Of a stretch of 64,000 nt of DNA, positions 1 through 8,771 are shown in pieces. This DNA is from Streptomyces sp. Ag109_O5-10 (lineage in GTDB: Bacteria; Actinomycetota; Actinomycetes; Streptomycetales; Streptomycetaceae), in the NCBI RefSeq assembly GCF_900105755.1, contig NZ_FNTQ01000001.1:558001-622000 (forward strand). Reading direction: 5' to 3'. Made by a program: the position numbers and the translations under genes. The notes under the pieces are model-generated. The model ran no database searches. It saw only the letters and a list, made by a program, of their open reading frames with translations, and was not told the origin of the DNA. How positions within the stretch are numbered: position 1 is the first letter of the stretch; every line of letters begins with the position of its first letter.

Positions 1-1
1 G

Positions 2-466
2 GACGACACCGATCAGCTGCGTTCGGTGTCCCTGACCGCCGAGCCGATGACCGTGCTCTGCCATCCCAGCCACCGGCTGGCGACGGCGGGCCCGGCCGTG
101 ACCCCGGAGGACCTGGGCGGGGAGGTGTTCGTCGACTTCCACCCGGACTGGGGCCCGCGCCGCTCGACCGACGTGGCCTTCGCCGAGGCGGGCGTGCGGC
201 GTACGGTCGCCCTCGAGGTGAACGACGTGCACAGTCTCCTCGACCTGGTCGACGAGAACCTCGGCATCGCCGTCGTACCCCGGCACTTCCGCCACAAGCG
301 CCCCACGCTGACCGCGCTCGCGCTCAAGGACACCGACGAGACCGCGTACGAGACGGTCGCCCTGCTGCCGCCGGAGTCGGCCACCAGCCCGGCGGCCCGG
401 GCGCTGATCACCCTCCTCGAAACAGGGGGGCTGGCAACACCCCTGGACGGGCCCTGCCCCTCCTGA
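2..466 (+). CDS. LysR-family transcriptional regulator, 3' part (cut by window edge)
   Basis: The frame is open from base 2, so the gene starts before the window and a first in-window GTG at 26 is not the real start. About 154 C-terminal residues are visible. They look like the effector-binding (periplasmic-binding-like) domain of a LysR regulator: a stretch around 'MTVLCHPSHRLA' is followed by 'VNDVHSLLDLVDENLGIAVVP', the typical late-strand/helix pattern of that domain. The DNA-binding helix-turn-helix is outside the window. The target is unknown. The next gene is 65 bp downstream on the same strand, but nothing shows a functional link. Confidence 0.8.
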   Translation, partial: DDTDQLRSVSLTAEPMTVLCHPSHRLATAGPAVTPEDLGGEVFVDFHPDWGPRRSTDVAFAEAGVRRTVALEVNDVHSLLDLVDENLGIAVVPRHFRHKRPTLTALALKDTDETAYETVALLPPESATSPAARALITLLETGGLATPLDGPCPS

Positions 467-531
467 CCCGGCCAGCCCGTCGCCGCAGACTCGTGGATGT
501 CCACGACGACGACGCGACGGGGAGTACGGAG

Positions 532-2022
532 ATGGCGGAACACACACGGCGTACGGTGCTGCGCGGGGCGGCGGGCCTGGCGGTGGCGGGCGCGCTGACG
601 GGAGCGACGGTCCGTCCGGCGGCAGCGGCAGCGGCACCGGACCCGGCGGATCGGCGGTATCCCTTTCTCGAGGGCGCGTTCGCCCCGGTCACCGAGGAGC
701 TCACGGCCTTCGACCTGCCGGTCACCGGCCGCATCCCGAGCGACCTGAACGGCCGTTACCTGCGCAACGGCCCGAACGTGCTCGGCCTGGAGGATCCGCG
801 CGCCCACCACTGGATGCTGGGCGCGGGCATGGTGCACGGGGTACGCCTGCGCGACGGCCGCGCCGAGTGGTACCGCAACCGCTGGGTGCGGTCCTCCCAG
901 GTGACCGCGGAGCTCGGCGAGACCTACCCCGGTCCGGTCCCGCCGGACGACTTCGCCTGCAACACCCATGTCATTCCCTACCGGGGGCGGATCCTCGCAC
1001 TCCAGGAGAGCGGCCCGCTGCCGTACGAACTCGACGGCGAACTCGGCACGGTGGGCAGCTACGACTTCGGCGGCTCCCTGGAGGGCGCGTTCACCGCGCA
1101 CACCAAGTACGACGCGCACGCGGACGAGCTGCACGCGATCGCCTACTACCCGACCTGGGACCACGTCCGGCACCTGGTCGTGGGCCCGGCCGGCCGGGTC
1201 GCCCGCACCACCCGGATCCCGGTCGCGGACGCGCCGATGATGCACGACTTCGCGCTCACCGAGAACTACGTGGTCGTCTTCGACATCCCGGTCACCTTCG
1301 ACGCGGCGGCGGCCGAGGCGGGCGCACTGGTGCCGTACGTCTGGAACCGGGAACACCCGGCCCGGGTGGGCGTGATGCCCCGGTCCGGGGGCGCCGTCCG
1401 CTGGTTCGGCGTCGACCCGGTCTTCTACTCGCACACGCTCAACGCGTACGACGAGGGCGGGCCCGTGGTGATCGACCTGACGACCTATCCGGCCCCCTTC
1501 GACGTCGCGGGCGCCACCACCGACGGCCCGCACGCGGTGGGCACCGCCAGGCTGGAGCGCTGGACGGTCGACCTGCGCCGCGGGCGGGTCCGCAGGCGCA
1601 CCCTCGACGACCGCCCGCAGGAATTCCCGCGCGTCAACGAGGAGCTGGTGTCCCGCCGGCACCGTTACGGCTACTCGGCGGCCGCCGCCGAGATGTCCGT
1701 CGCCTATCTGGCCGGCGACGGCAATCCGCCGGACCGCGCCTTCTCCAACGCCCTCCTCAAGCACGACCTCGCGCGCGGCACCGCCGAGGTGCACCGGCTG
1801 CCGAGGGGCGCGGCGGCGGGCGAGGCGGTGTTCGTGCCGGGCGAGCACGGGCGCCGCGAGGACGACGGGTACGCGATCGCCTACGTCCACAACCCGGACC
1901 GCGGCGCCGCCGACCTGCTGATCCTCGCCGCGCAGGACTTCACCGGGGAGCCGCTGGCCCGGGTCCACCTGCCGGGCCGGGTGCCGCTCGGTTTCCACGG
2001 AAGCTGGATTCCGGACGCATGA
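532..2022 (+). CDS. Carotenoid oxygenase (RPE65/CCD family), Tat-exported
   Basis: This 496-residue protein belongs to the iron-dependent carotenoid cleavage oxygenase family, which cleaves double bonds of apocarotenoids, stilbenes or similar molecules. The four expected iron-binding histidines are visible in 'AHTKYDAH', 'MMHDFALTEN', 'YSHTLNAY' and 'GFHGSWIP'. The N-terminus 'MAEHTRRTVLRGAAGLAVAG' is a twin-arginine signal followed by an Ala-rich cleavage region, which is unusual for a family that is mostly cytoplasmic. I chose ATG 532 because GGAG and CGGAG lie just before it and the twin arginine then sits at residues 5-6; an in-frame GTG at 493 is possible but weaker. No carotenoid synthesis genes are nearby, so the substrate is unknown. 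Confidence 0.9.
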   Translation: MAEHTRRTVLRGAAGLAVAGALTGATVRPAAAAAAPDPADRRYPFLEGAFAPVTEELTAFDLPVTGRIPSDLNGRYLRNGPNVLGLEDPRAHHWMLGAGMVHGVRLRDGRAEWYRNRWVRSSQVTAELGETYPGPVPPDDFACNTHVIPYRGRILALQESGPLPYELDGELGTVGSYDFGGSLEGAFTAHTKYDAHADELHAIAYYPTWDHVRHLVVGPAGRVARTTRIPVADAPMMHDFALTENYVVVFDIPVTFDAAAAEAGALVPYVWNREHPARVGVMPRSGGAVRWFGVDPVFYSHTLNAYDEGGPVVIDLTTYPAPFDVAGATTDGPHAVGTARLERWTVDLRRGRVRRRTLDDRPQEFPRVNEELVSRRHRYGYSAAAAEMSVAYLAGDGNPPDRAFSNALLKHDLARGTAEVHRLPRGAAAGEAVFVPGEHGRREDDGYAIAYVHNPDRGAADLLILAAQDFTGEPLARVHLPGRVPLGFHGSWIPDA

Positions 2023-2049
2023 CGACCGGCGATGCGCGATCGTGGTCGT

Positions 2050-2565
2050 ATGCATGCAAGGGACATCCTCATCGACGGCTTCGGCCGCATCCAGGAAGAA
2101 GTCCATGCCGCCCTCGACGGCGCCGACCCCGACCTGCTCAACAGGCTCCCCGCCCCTGACGCCAACTCCATCACCTGGCTGGTCTGGCACCTCACCCGGA
2201 TCCAGGACGACCACATCGCCGACGCCTTCGACCTCGACCAGGTGTGGCTGACCCAGGGCTGGGAGAAGCGTTTCGGCCTCGGCCTGCCACCCCGTGACCA
2301 CGGGTACGGGCATACGCCCGCCGAGGTCGCGAAGGTCAGGGTGGACTCCGGCGACCTGCTGACCGGCTACCACGACGCGGTGCACGAGCAGACCCTGGGG
2401 GTGCTGCGCGAGCTCCCGGCCAAGGACCTGGAACGGATCGTGGACACCCGCTTCGATCCGCCGGTCACGCTGGGCGTGCGGCTGGTGAGCGTCCTGTCCG
2501 ACGACCTTCAGCACGTCGGACAGGCCGCCTACCTGCGGGGGCTGCTTCAGAGCACGGAGGCGTAA
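2050..2565 (+). CDS. DinB-like / DUF664 four-helix protein
   Basis: A 171-residue protein of the DinB/DUF664 superfamily, related to mycothiol- and bacillithiol-dependent enzymes. The pattern '[19 protein letters not shown]' in the first third and '[15 protein letters not shown]' near the end supply histidines at the places where this fold binds a metal. The family includes thiol transferases and maleylpyruvate isomerases, but this member's reaction cannot be told. Start ATG 2050 is preferred over an upstream in-frame ATG (2032) because the conserved part begins there. The 3' end overlaps that of the convergent adenosine deaminase gene by 19 bp. Confidence 0.75.
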   Translation: MHARDILIDGFGRIQEEVHAALDGADPDLLNRLPAPDANSITWLVWHLTRIQDDHIADAFDLDQVWLTQGWEKRFGLGLPPRDHGYGHTPAEVAKVRVDSGDLLTGYHDAVHEQTLGVLRELPAKDLERIVDTRFDPPVTLGVRLVSVLSDDLQHVGQAAYLRGLLQSTEA

Positions 2566-3617
2566 CCCGGCAGGACCACGTCCTCGATGAGGGCCCTGCG
2601 CTCGTCGAACGGGATGAACGCGCTCTTCAGGGCGTTCACCGTGACCGTGCGCAGGTCCTCGACGGTCCAGCCCGCCTCCTCGACCAGCAGGGACATCTCC
2701 CGGGTCATCGTCGTCCCCGAGACCAGCCGGTTGTCGGTGTTGAGGGTGACCCGGAAGCCCAGTTCCTTCAGCGCGGTGATCGGGTGCTCGGCGATCGAGG
2801 TGGCACAGCCGGTCTGCAGGTTGGAGGTGGGGCACATCTCCAGGGCGATACGGCGGTCGCGCACCCAGCCGGCGAGGCGGCCGAGCTTGCCGTCCACGAT
2901 GTCCTCGGTGATGCGCACGCCGTGCCCGATGCGCTGGGCACCGCACGCCTGGACCGCCTGGTGGATGCTGGGCAGGCCGAACGCCTCGCCGGCGTGGATC
3001 GTGAAGGGCACGCTCTCCTCGCGCAGGTACCGGAAGGCGTCCAGGTGGTCGGCGGCCGGGAAGCCGGCCTCGGCACCGGCGATGTCGAAGCCGACGACGC
3101 CGGCGTCCCGGTAGGCGACGGCCGCTTCGGCGGCCTCGCGGACCCGGTCGAACATCCGCATCCCGCAGAGCAGGGTGCCGACACGGACGGGCGTGCCCGC
3201 GGCGGCGGCCTTCGCCATGCCGGCGGCGAGCCCTTCCTGCACGCTCTCCACGACCTCGTGCAGCGTGAGGCCGCCCTTCACGTTCAGCTCCGGTGCGTAG
3301 CGCACCTCGCCGTAGACGACCCCGTCGGCGGCCAGGTCGAGGACGTACTCCTCGGCGACCCGCCGCAGCCCCTCCTTGGACTGCACGACGGCGAGGGTGT
3401 GCTCGAAGGTGGCTATGTAACGCACCAGGTCGCCGGAGTTGGCGGCCTCGACGTACCAGGCGGCCAGCTCGTCGGGGTCGGTGGTGGGCAGGGTGTGACC
3501 GACCTCGGCCGCGAGCTCGACCAGGGTGGCGGGGCGCAGGCCGCCGTCGAGGTGGTCGTGCAGGACGGCCTTGGGGAGGCGACGGATCACGTCTGCGTCT
3601 ACGCGCGTAGCAGTCAT
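2547..3617 (-). CDS. add: Adenosine deaminase
   Basis: 356 residues, the usual length for bacterial adenosine deaminase, which converts adenosine (or deoxyadenosine) to inosine in purine salvage. All signature segments are present: the N-terminal metal pair in 'LHDHLDGG', 'TIHAGEAFG' with the metal histidine and catalytic glutamate, 'QRIGHGVRI', and 'TLNTDNRL' with the zinc-binding aspartate. The start at 3617 is preceded by a GAGGA-type site. It lies 38 bp downstream of the VOC-family gene on the same strand and may be cotranscribed with it. Some Streptomyces paralogues deaminate related purines, so exact substrate preference is open. Confidence 0.93.
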   Translation of the reverse strand: MTATRVDADVIRRLPKAVLHDHLDGGLRPATLVELAAEVGHTLPTTDPDELAAWYVEAANSGDLVRYIATFEHTLAVVQSKEGLRRVAEEYVLDLAADGVVYGEVRYAPELNVKGGLTLHEVVESVQEGLAAGMAKAAAAGTPVRVGTLLCGMRMFDRVREAAEAAVAYRDAGVVGFDIAGAEAGFPAADHLDAFRYLREESVPFTIHAGEAFGLPSIHQAVQACGAQRIGHGVRITEDIVDGKLGRLAGWVRDRRIALEMCPTSNLQTGCATSIAEHPITALKELGFRVTLNTDNRLVSGTTMTREMSLLVEEAGWTVEDLRTVTVNALKSAFIPFDERRALIEDVVLPGYASVL

Positions 3618-3655
3618 GGTGGAGCTGTCCTCGGCAGGTGGTTCGAAGTGGTCGG

Positions 3656-4048
3656 TCAGGCGGCGGGCTGGAGCAGGTCCCAGCGGTTTCCGTAGAGGTC
3701 CTGGAAGACGGCGACGCTGCCGTACGCCTCGTGCCGCGGCTCCTCCAGGAAGGTCACGCCGGCGGCGGTCATCCGGGCGTGGTCGCGGGCGAAGTCCTCG
3801 GTGTGCAGGAAGAACCCGACCCGGCCGCCCGTCTGGTCGCCGACGCGGGCACGCTGGTCCTCGTCCTTGGCGCGGGCGAGCAGCAGTCCGGTGCCGTCCC
3901 CCTCCGCGCCGGGCGCCACGACGACCCAGCGGGAACCGTCCGGGCGGGGCGTGTCCTCGACGAGCCGGAACCCGAGGGCCTCGGTGTAGAAGCGGATGGC
4001 CTCGTCGTAGTCGCCGACGACAAGGGTGACCAGGGCGACGCGTCGCAT
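3656..4048 (-). CDS. VOC (glyoxalase/bleomycin-resistance) family protein
   Basis: A 130-residue single vicinal-oxygen-chelate domain, beginning '[20 protein letters not shown]' and ending '[16 protein letters not shown]', the standard start and finish of this fold. Members bind a metal between two beta-alpha-beta-beta-beta modules and act as glyoxalases, dioxygenases or drug-binding proteins. The sequence does not say which. The pattern '[14 protein letters not shown]' and 'DLYGNRWDL' is typical of small uncharacterised actinobacterial members. It precedes add by 38 bp on the same strand. A possible -10 element (TATAAC, minus strand) lies in the AT-rich stretch near 4084-4097. Confidence 0.85.
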   Translation of the reverse strand: MRRVALVTLVVGDYDEAIRFYTEALGFRLVEDTPRPDGSRWVVVAPGAEGDGTGLLLARAKDEDQRARVGDQTGGRVGFFLHTEDFARDHARMTAAGVTFLEEPRHEAYGSVAVFQDLYGNRWDLLQPAA

Positions 4049-4220
4049 GGGGGCCTTTCGGTGGAGCGGTTAGCGGAAGAGGTTATACGTAAAACTCCCG
4101 GGACGCCAGCCACCCTTTCCCACCGGCGGCCTTTCGGGCCGCGCCGACCGGAACGCCCCGACAGGGACGCGGGGAGCCGCGCGACCAGCCGCGACGCACC
4201 GCGTCCGACGAACGGCCGCC

Positions 4221-5147
4221 CTACCGCTCCGCTTCCCCCTGAGCGACCTCCACCCGGCGGTGGAAGTCGACCATCCCGGTCGCGGAGGCGGCACAGGACA
4301 ACCCGGCACAGGCCACCAGCAGCACGACGACCCACGCCCCGGCCCGCCGCCGCCCCCGCGGCGCCAGCAGCGCCTCGACCCGCTGCGGCACCGGCCCGGA
4401 CGCGGCGCCCGACACGAACGCCGGCCGCTCGACGGCGCCCCCCTGCCCCGCCAGCGCGGCCCGGGCGATCGCGCGGGCCGTCAGCCGGCGGTCCCCCACC
4501 GTGCGCGCCGCGGCCTCGTCGGCGGCCCGCTCCACGGCCAGCCGGACGACGTCCCGGACCCGCCGCAGTGCCGGGTGGCAGTGCGCGGCGAGCTCCGCCG
4601 CGGCGAGGAAGAAGTGGTGGCCGCCCGTGTTGTGCGCCCGCTCGTGCGCGAACAGGGCCTCCCGCTCGGCTCCGTCGAGGCTGCGCAGCATTGCGGTGGT
4701 GACGACGATCCGGTGCGGACGTCCGGGCAGTGCGTACGCGTCCGGGCACGGCGAGTCGACCACGCACAGGTCGCCCGCCGCAGGCCGGCGCCCCGCCTCC
4801 GTGCGCGCGGCGTGGAAGGCGCGGGTCTGCCGGAGCACCGACCGCGCGAGGGTCCAGGCGCCCACGGCGAGGCCGCCGACCGAGAGGGCCGCCAGCGGCA
4901 GCACGAACCGGTCGGAGGCGGTGTGCAGGGGACGGACCAGCTCGCCCAGCGCGGCGAAGAACGGCAGCCTGAGGAGCCCGGCGAGGAAGAACGCGCCGAG
5001 CGCGACCAGGGAACAGCCCGCCAGGGCGACGGCCGAGGCGGTGATCACCCAGAGCGCGGTGCCCGGCGCCAGCCGGTCGAGGGCCCGCCGGGACAGGGCC
5101 GGCAGCGCGAACGGCACCAGCAGGGGCAGGAGCAGCAGCGCGATCAT
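4221..5147 (-). CDS. M56-family (BlaR1/MecR1-like) membrane metallopeptidase
   Basis: 308 residues. Three hydrophobic segments lie in the first 105 residues, then a cytoplasmic peptidase domain with the zinc motif HERAH (168-172) and a downstream 'ERAADEAAA' segment that supplies the third ligand, then a last transmembrane segment near 270-290. M56 proteins cleave or inactivate a paired BlaI-type repressor when triggered. Unlike true BlaR1 there is no penicillin-binding sensor domain, so the signal is unlikely to be a beta-lactam bound by this protein. Its ATG overlaps the stop of the blaI-like gene by 4 bp (ATGA), so the two are translationally coupled. Confidence 0.9.
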   Translation of the reverse strand: MIALLLLPLLVPFALPALSRRALDRLAPGTALWVITASAVALAGCSLVALGAFFLAGLLRLPFFAALGELVRPLHTASDRFVLPLAALSVGGLAVGAWTLARSVLRQTRAFHAARTEAGRRPAAGDLCVVDSPCPDAYALPGRPHRIVVTTAMLRSLDGAEREALFAHERAHNTGGHHFFLAAAELAAHCHPALRRVRDVVRLAVERAADEAAARTVGDRRLTARAIARAALAGQGGAVERPAFVSGAASGPVPQRVEALLAPRGRRRAGAWVVVLLVACAGLSCAASATGMVDFHRRVEVAQGEAER

Positions 5148-5527
5148 GACGCCGCGGGTTGTTCGCCGGATTCGAGCAGGGTCCGCAGTACGCGCTCGTC
5201 GTCGGGGCTGAGCTGGGCTACGAACCGGGCGAGCACGGTCTCCCGGTCGCTGTCCCGGTCGAGTTCGGTGTGCATCCGCTTCGCGGTGAGGCCCTGCGCG
5301 TCCTGGACGGGGACGTAGGCGTAGCCGCGGCCCTGGCGGTGCCGCCCGACCACGCCCTTGTCGTGCAGCCGGGTCAGGATCGTGGTCACCGTCGTGCGGG
5401 CCAGGTCGGTGCCGAGGCTCCGCTGCACCTGTCCGGGGGTCTGGGGCGCACCCGCGGCCCAGAGAGCCGCCATGACGCTCGCCTCCAGTTCGCCGGCGGG
5501 CCGGCGTTCGTCCTTCCCGTCGGCCAT
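5144..5527 (-). CDS. BlaI/MecI/CopY-family repressor
   Basis: 127 residues with a winged helix at about 10-75 ('GELEASVMAALWAAG', 'LARTTVTTILTRLHDKGVV', 'GRGYAYVPV') followed by the short dimerisation helices of the Penicillinase_R family. The start is ATG 5527, with GAGG 8 bases before it; a longer frame reaching to 5851 has no such support. It is paired with the M56 protease gene, with which it overlaps by 4 bp, forming the classical repressor/protease two-gene unit. A CTAC-N6-GTAG dyad 43 bp upstream is the likely autoregulatory operator. Target genes other than itself are not evident in the neighbourhood. Confidence 0.92.
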   Translation of the reverse strand: MADGKDERRPAGELEASVMAALWAAGAPQTPGQVQRSLGTDLARTTVTTILTRLHDKGVVGRHRQGRGYAYVPVQDAQGLTAKRMHTELDRDSDRETVLARFVAQLSPDDERVLRTLLESGEQPAAS

Positions 5528-5569
5528 GGAAGGTTCCTCACCCCTCACTTCGTCCGCGGCCAGCAGACC

Positions 5570-5587
5570 GTCTACGGCAGTGTAGTC
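5570..5587. promoter_or_regulatory. Probable BlaI-type operator
   Basis: The sequence CTAC-GGCAGT-GTAG, flanked by GT and TC, forms a dyad 43 bp before the start of the blaI-like gene. Actinobacterial BlaI operators are built from TAC/GTA half-sites, so this fits autorepression. The 407-base stretch 5528-5934 contains no gene that I can support; this dyad is the only element seen in it. Confidence 0.5.
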
Positions 5588-5934
5588 AGCCGGGGGGCGG
5601 CCGCGCCCGTGAACCCGTGGTGCGAGGCCCCGTCCGGGAGAGGTTCCGTCGCCGGCCGGGGAATCGTCCCGGGCCCGGGTTCCGGCGCACCGGGACGCGG
5701 GCCGGGCCGGTGCCGCTCGACGGCGAGGGGATCCGTCCGCTCCCCGGCCGACGTGCCGGAGGCGGCGGCCGGGGCACCGCGGGCGGGGAGACGGGCCGGG
5801 ACCCACGCGGGGCGGCCCGTCGTCCGCGTTCTTCCGGAGCCGGCCGTACACGGTGCGGGCCTTGCACGGGGAGCACGAGCCGCGGTGGCCGGCACCCGCT
5901 GCGGGACGGGGTGCGGGCGGTCCGGGCGGGAGGG

Positions 5935-6840
5935 TCAGCCCGCCTCGGCGTGGAGGGCGTTCAGCCGGGTCAGCTCGTCCTCGGTGAGCCGGATGGCACC
6001 GGCCGCCACGTTCTCGGCCAGGTGGTCCGGGTTCCCGGTGCCGGGGATGGCGAGGACGTGCGGGCCCTGGTGCAGGGTCCAGGCGAGGCGGATCTGGGCG
6101 GGAGTGGCGTCGTGGGCGCGGGCGACGGCGAGGACCTCGTCGTCGTGGCTCGTGGTGGCGCCGAGCGCCCCTGCGTCGCCGGCGACGGCGAAGAACGGCA
6201 CGAAGGCGATGCCGCGCTCACCGCATATGCGCACGACCTCGTCGGTGGCCGGGTTCGCCGCGTCGAGCCCCCACCGGTTCTGCACGCACACCACGGGGGC
6301 GATGGCCAGCGCCTCGTCGAGATGGCGCGGTTCGACGTCGGAGACGCCGAGGTGCCGGATCAGCCCGGCCTCGCGCAGTTCGGCGAGGGCGCCGAAGTGC
6401 TCGGCGATCGACTCCTGGCGCATCCGGCGCAGGTTGACGACGTCGAGATGGTCGCGGCCGAGCTGGCGCAGGTTCTCCTCGACGTGCCCGCGCAGCTGGT
6501 CCGGACGGGCGGAAGTGGCCCATTCCCCCGAATAGTCGCGGTAGGGGCCGACCTTGGTGACGATGACCAGGTCGTCGGGGTACGGGGAGAGAACGGTGTT
6601 GATGAGTTCGTTGGCGGAGCGCAGGGCGGAGAAGTAGAAGGCCGCCGTGTCGATGTGGTTCACGCCGAGCTCGACGGCCTTGCGCAGGACGGCGGTCGAG
6701 CGGGCGCGGTCGCTCGGGGTGCCGTGGTGGAAGGCGGCGCTGCCCGTCAGCCGCATCGCGCCGAAGCCGAGGCGGTGGACGGGCAGGTCACCGAGTTTCC
6801 AGGTGCCGGAGGCGTCCGCGGTGATCGTTTCGGAGGTCAT
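5935..6840 (-). CDS. Aldo/keto reductase
   Basis: 301 residues from ATG 6840 ('MTSETITADASGTWKLG'). An upstream in-frame ATG at 6918 adds 26 residues that do not resemble the family. The TIM-barrel features of NADPH-dependent aldo/keto reductases are visible: 'HRLGFGAMRLTG' at the start, 'HIDTAAFY' with the catalytic Asp and Tyr, 'VIVTKVGPY' with the catalytic Lys, and a C-terminal 'AIPGTGNPDHLAENV' cofactor-binding segment. The position that is usually the tetrad histidine reads 'VVNLRRM', with Arg in place of His. This occurs in a subgroup of actinobacterial members and suggests altered activity. No clear ribosome site precedes the start. Substrate unknown. Confidence 0.9.
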   Translation of the reverse strand: MTSETITADASGTWKLGDLPVHRLGFGAMRLTGSAAFHHGTPSDRARSTAVLRKAVELGVNHIDTAAFYFSALRSANELINTVLSPYPDDLVIVTKVGPYRDYSGEWATSARPDQLRGHVEENLRQLGRDHLDVVNLRRMRQESIAEHFGALAELREAGLIRHLGVSDVEPRHLDEALAIAPVVCVQNRWGLDAANPATDEVVRICGERGIAFVPFFAVAGDAGALGATTSHDDEVLAVARAHDATPAQIRLAWTLHQGPHVLAIPGTGNPDHLAENVAAGAIRLTEDELTRLNALHAEAG

Positions 6841-6994
6841 CGACGGAGTCTGGCACACGATCCTGACGAGGACCCCGACGGCGGGGTCAGCAGGAGAGGT
6901 TGCCGCCGGCCGGGTCAACTCCTCCGCGGAGCACGGCCGCGCCCCTCGAAGGGGGTGCGGCCGCGGTGGGGGGTGTGAGGCACACTCAACTGCC

Positions 6995-7029
6995 TTGGTC
7001 TGTACCAGTCAAGGGTGTAGACCAGTCAA
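6995..7029. promoter_or_regulatory. Two tandem DasR-like (dre) operators
   Basis: TTGGTCTGTACCAGTCAA (6995-7012) and GGTGTAGACCAGTCAA (7014-7029) are two near copies sharing ACCAGTCAA with a 17-bp repeat distance. Each differs by about two bases from TGGTCTAGACCAGT, the core bound by the amino-sugar regulator DasR in Streptomyces. They lie about 155 bp upstream of the aldo/keto reductase start and just downstream of the aldehyde dehydrogenase remnant, within the 270-base region 6841-7110 that holds no other feature. Confidence 0.45.
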
Positions 7030-7110
7030 CCGGCGCTGCCGGTCCCCGGGTCACGGCGGCGGCCGGGCCCGGCCGCTGCGGCGCGGTCGGGCCCGGAAGG
7101 TGGTGGAGGG

Positions 7111-7462
7111 TCAGCTCAGGGGCTTGGCGAGGACCGCCTTGCGATGGCTGAAGGTCTCGATGGAGCAGCGGCCGTGGTAGCTAATGCCGCTCTCCCTCAC
7201 CCCGCCGAACGGCAGGCCGGAGGGTGAAGTCGATCTCCGAGCCGTACGCCTGCCGGGTGGTCTTGCCCAGGTCCGCGTGGAGGGCCGCGGCGACCTCGTC
7301 ACCCCGCTCCGTGAGCATGGCGCGCAGCCTGCGGAGCCGGCCGGTGCGCCACTCGAGGGGCTTGGTGCGGCCGGTGCGGAAGGTGGCACGCAGCCGCGCC
7401 ACGGTGTCGGCGCGCTGCTCGGGGGTGGGCTGGTTCACGGACGCCTCGCTGGTGGGGCGCAT
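7111..7462 (-). pseudogene. Aldehyde dehydrogenase remnant (class-3 type), interior deleted
   Basis: The minus strand from ATG 7462 reads an aldehyde dehydrogenase N-terminus ('[17 protein letters not shown]', '[19 protein letters not shown]') and then, near 7219-7229, changes frame directly into a class-3 C-terminus ('[12 protein letters not shown]', '[16 protein letters not shown]') ending at a stop at 7111. About 350 internal codons are missing, including the catalytic Cys and Glu, and the two pieces are in different frames, so no active enzyme can be made. The junction is sharp. Confidence 0.85.
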
Positions 7463-7577
7463 GGGCCTGGGGGCCCGACTACGGTCTCGAACGGTCAGAT
7501 GTACCTTGCAACCATTCATGCCCGGAAGTACGTTCCGGCGCCCCGAAACCCCTGTGCTTGACGAAGAGCACACCTGG

Positions 7578-8771
7578 TCAGCCGGTCAGTTCGGCCCGCC
7601 GCCGTGCGAGGTGTGCCCGTTCGGGCAGGCTGCCGGTGAGCGCGATGGCCGCACCGTACTCGGCCGCCGCCTCGCGCTCCCGGCCGAGCCGGCGCAGCAG
7701 GTCGGCGCGGACGGCGTGCAGTACGTGGTACTCGGGCAGGTCGAGGGCGTCGACCAGTTCGAGAGCCGCGTCCGGCCCCTGGACCTCGGCCACCGCGACC
7801 GCCCGGTTCAGCGCCACCACCGGACTCGGGGCGGCCACCATGAGCTGGTCGTACAGGGCCAGGATCTGGCCCCAGTCGGTGGCATCCGCGCTCGGTGCGT
7901 CGCTGTGCACGGCATTGATCGCGGCCTGGATCTGGTAGGGGCCGGGTCGGTTGCGCCGCAGGCAGCGCCGGACGAGGTCCTGCCCCTCCGCGATCAGCTG
8001 CCGGTCCCAGCGCCGGCGGTCCTGCCCGGTCAGCGGCACCAGTTCGCCGGGCGCCGGCTCCCGGGCGGGCCGCCGGGCCTCCACCAGCAGCATGAGCCCG
8101 AGAAGCCCGGCCACCTCCGGCTCGTCCGGCATCAGTTCGTACAGCAGCCGGCCCAGCCGTACGGCCTCGGTGCACAGCCCGGGATCGCCGCCGTAGCCCT
8201 CGTTGAAGACCAGGTAGACGACGGCCAGGACGCCGTTCAGCCGGTCGGGGAGGTCGGCGTCCTTCGGTACCCGGTAGGGGATGCCCGCGTCGCGGATCTT
8301 GGCCTTGGCGCGCACCAGCCGCTGGGCGAGGGTGGGCTCGGGGACCAGGAAGGCGCGGGCGATCCGGGCTGTGCTGAGCCCGCCGAGCAGGCGCAGGGTC
8401 AGGGCCACCCGGGACTGGAGGGCGAGCGCAGGGTGGCAGCAGGTGAAGATCAGCCGGAGCCGTTCGTCGCGCACGGGGCCCTCCTCGGCCGGTGTGTCGG
8501 GCGCGTACAGCCGGGCGGCCTCGGCGTGCCGGGCGGCCCGGGAGGACTCGCGGCGCAGCCGGTCGACCGCGCGGTTGCGTGCGGTGGTGATGATCCAGCC
8601 GGCCGGGCTCGGCGGCACTCCGGTGCGCGGCCAGCTGTCCAGCGCGGTGGTGAAGGCGTCCTGGACCGCTTCCTCGGCGAGGCCGATGTCGCCGAGGAAG
8701 CGGACGAGGACCGAGACCGCGCGCCCGTACTCGGCACGGAACACGGCCTCGACGTCGGCGGACTCCGCCAT
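7578..8771 (-). CDS. ECF42-type RNA polymerase sigma factor with C-terminal TPR-like extension
   Basis: 397 residues. Region 2 is at about 5-75 ('[20 protein letters not shown]', '[17 protein letters not shown]', '[16 protein letters not shown]') and region 4 at about 110-170 ('[18 protein letters not shown]', '[14 protein letters not shown]'). About 220 further residues are helical and TPR-like ('[20 protein letters not shown]', '[19 protein letters not shown]'). Long C-terminal helical extension plus an adjacent YCII/DGPF-domain gene is the hallmark of the ECF42 group, which has no classical anti-sigma factor. Its ATG overlaps the stop of the YCII gene (TGATG), so the two are coupled. The long frame continuing to 10313 is only an open shadow. 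Confidence 0.92.
   Translation of the reverse strand: MAESADVEAVFRAEYGRAVSVLVRFLGDIGLAEEAVQDAFTTALDSWPRTGVPPSPAGWIITTARNRAVDRLRRESSRAARHAEAARLYAPDTPAEEGPVRDERLRLIFTCCHPALALQSRVALTLRLLGGLSTARIARAFLVPEPTLAQRLVRAKAKIRDAGIPYRVPKDADLPDRLNGVLAVVYLVFNEGYGGDPGLCTEAVRLGRLLYELMPDEPEVAGLLGLMLLVEARRPAREPAPGELVPLTGQDRRRWDRQLIAEGQDLVRRCLRRNRPGPYQIQAAINAVHSDAPSADATDWGQILALYDQLMVAAPSPVVALNRAVAVAEVQGPDAALELVDALDLPEYHVLHAVRADLLRRLGREREAAAEYGAAIALTGSLPERAHLARRRAELTG

Noticed and set aside
532..2022. A carotenoid biosynthetic cluster around the carotenoid oxygenase
   Set aside because: No phytoene synthase, desaturase or cyclase gene is in the flanks.
13..2946. A 977-codon open frame on the minus strand
   Set aside because: It is antisense to the carotenoid oxygenase and DUF664 genes, has Arg/Pro/His-rich composition and no recognisable domain. 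Such shadows arise from the GC-rich third codon positions.
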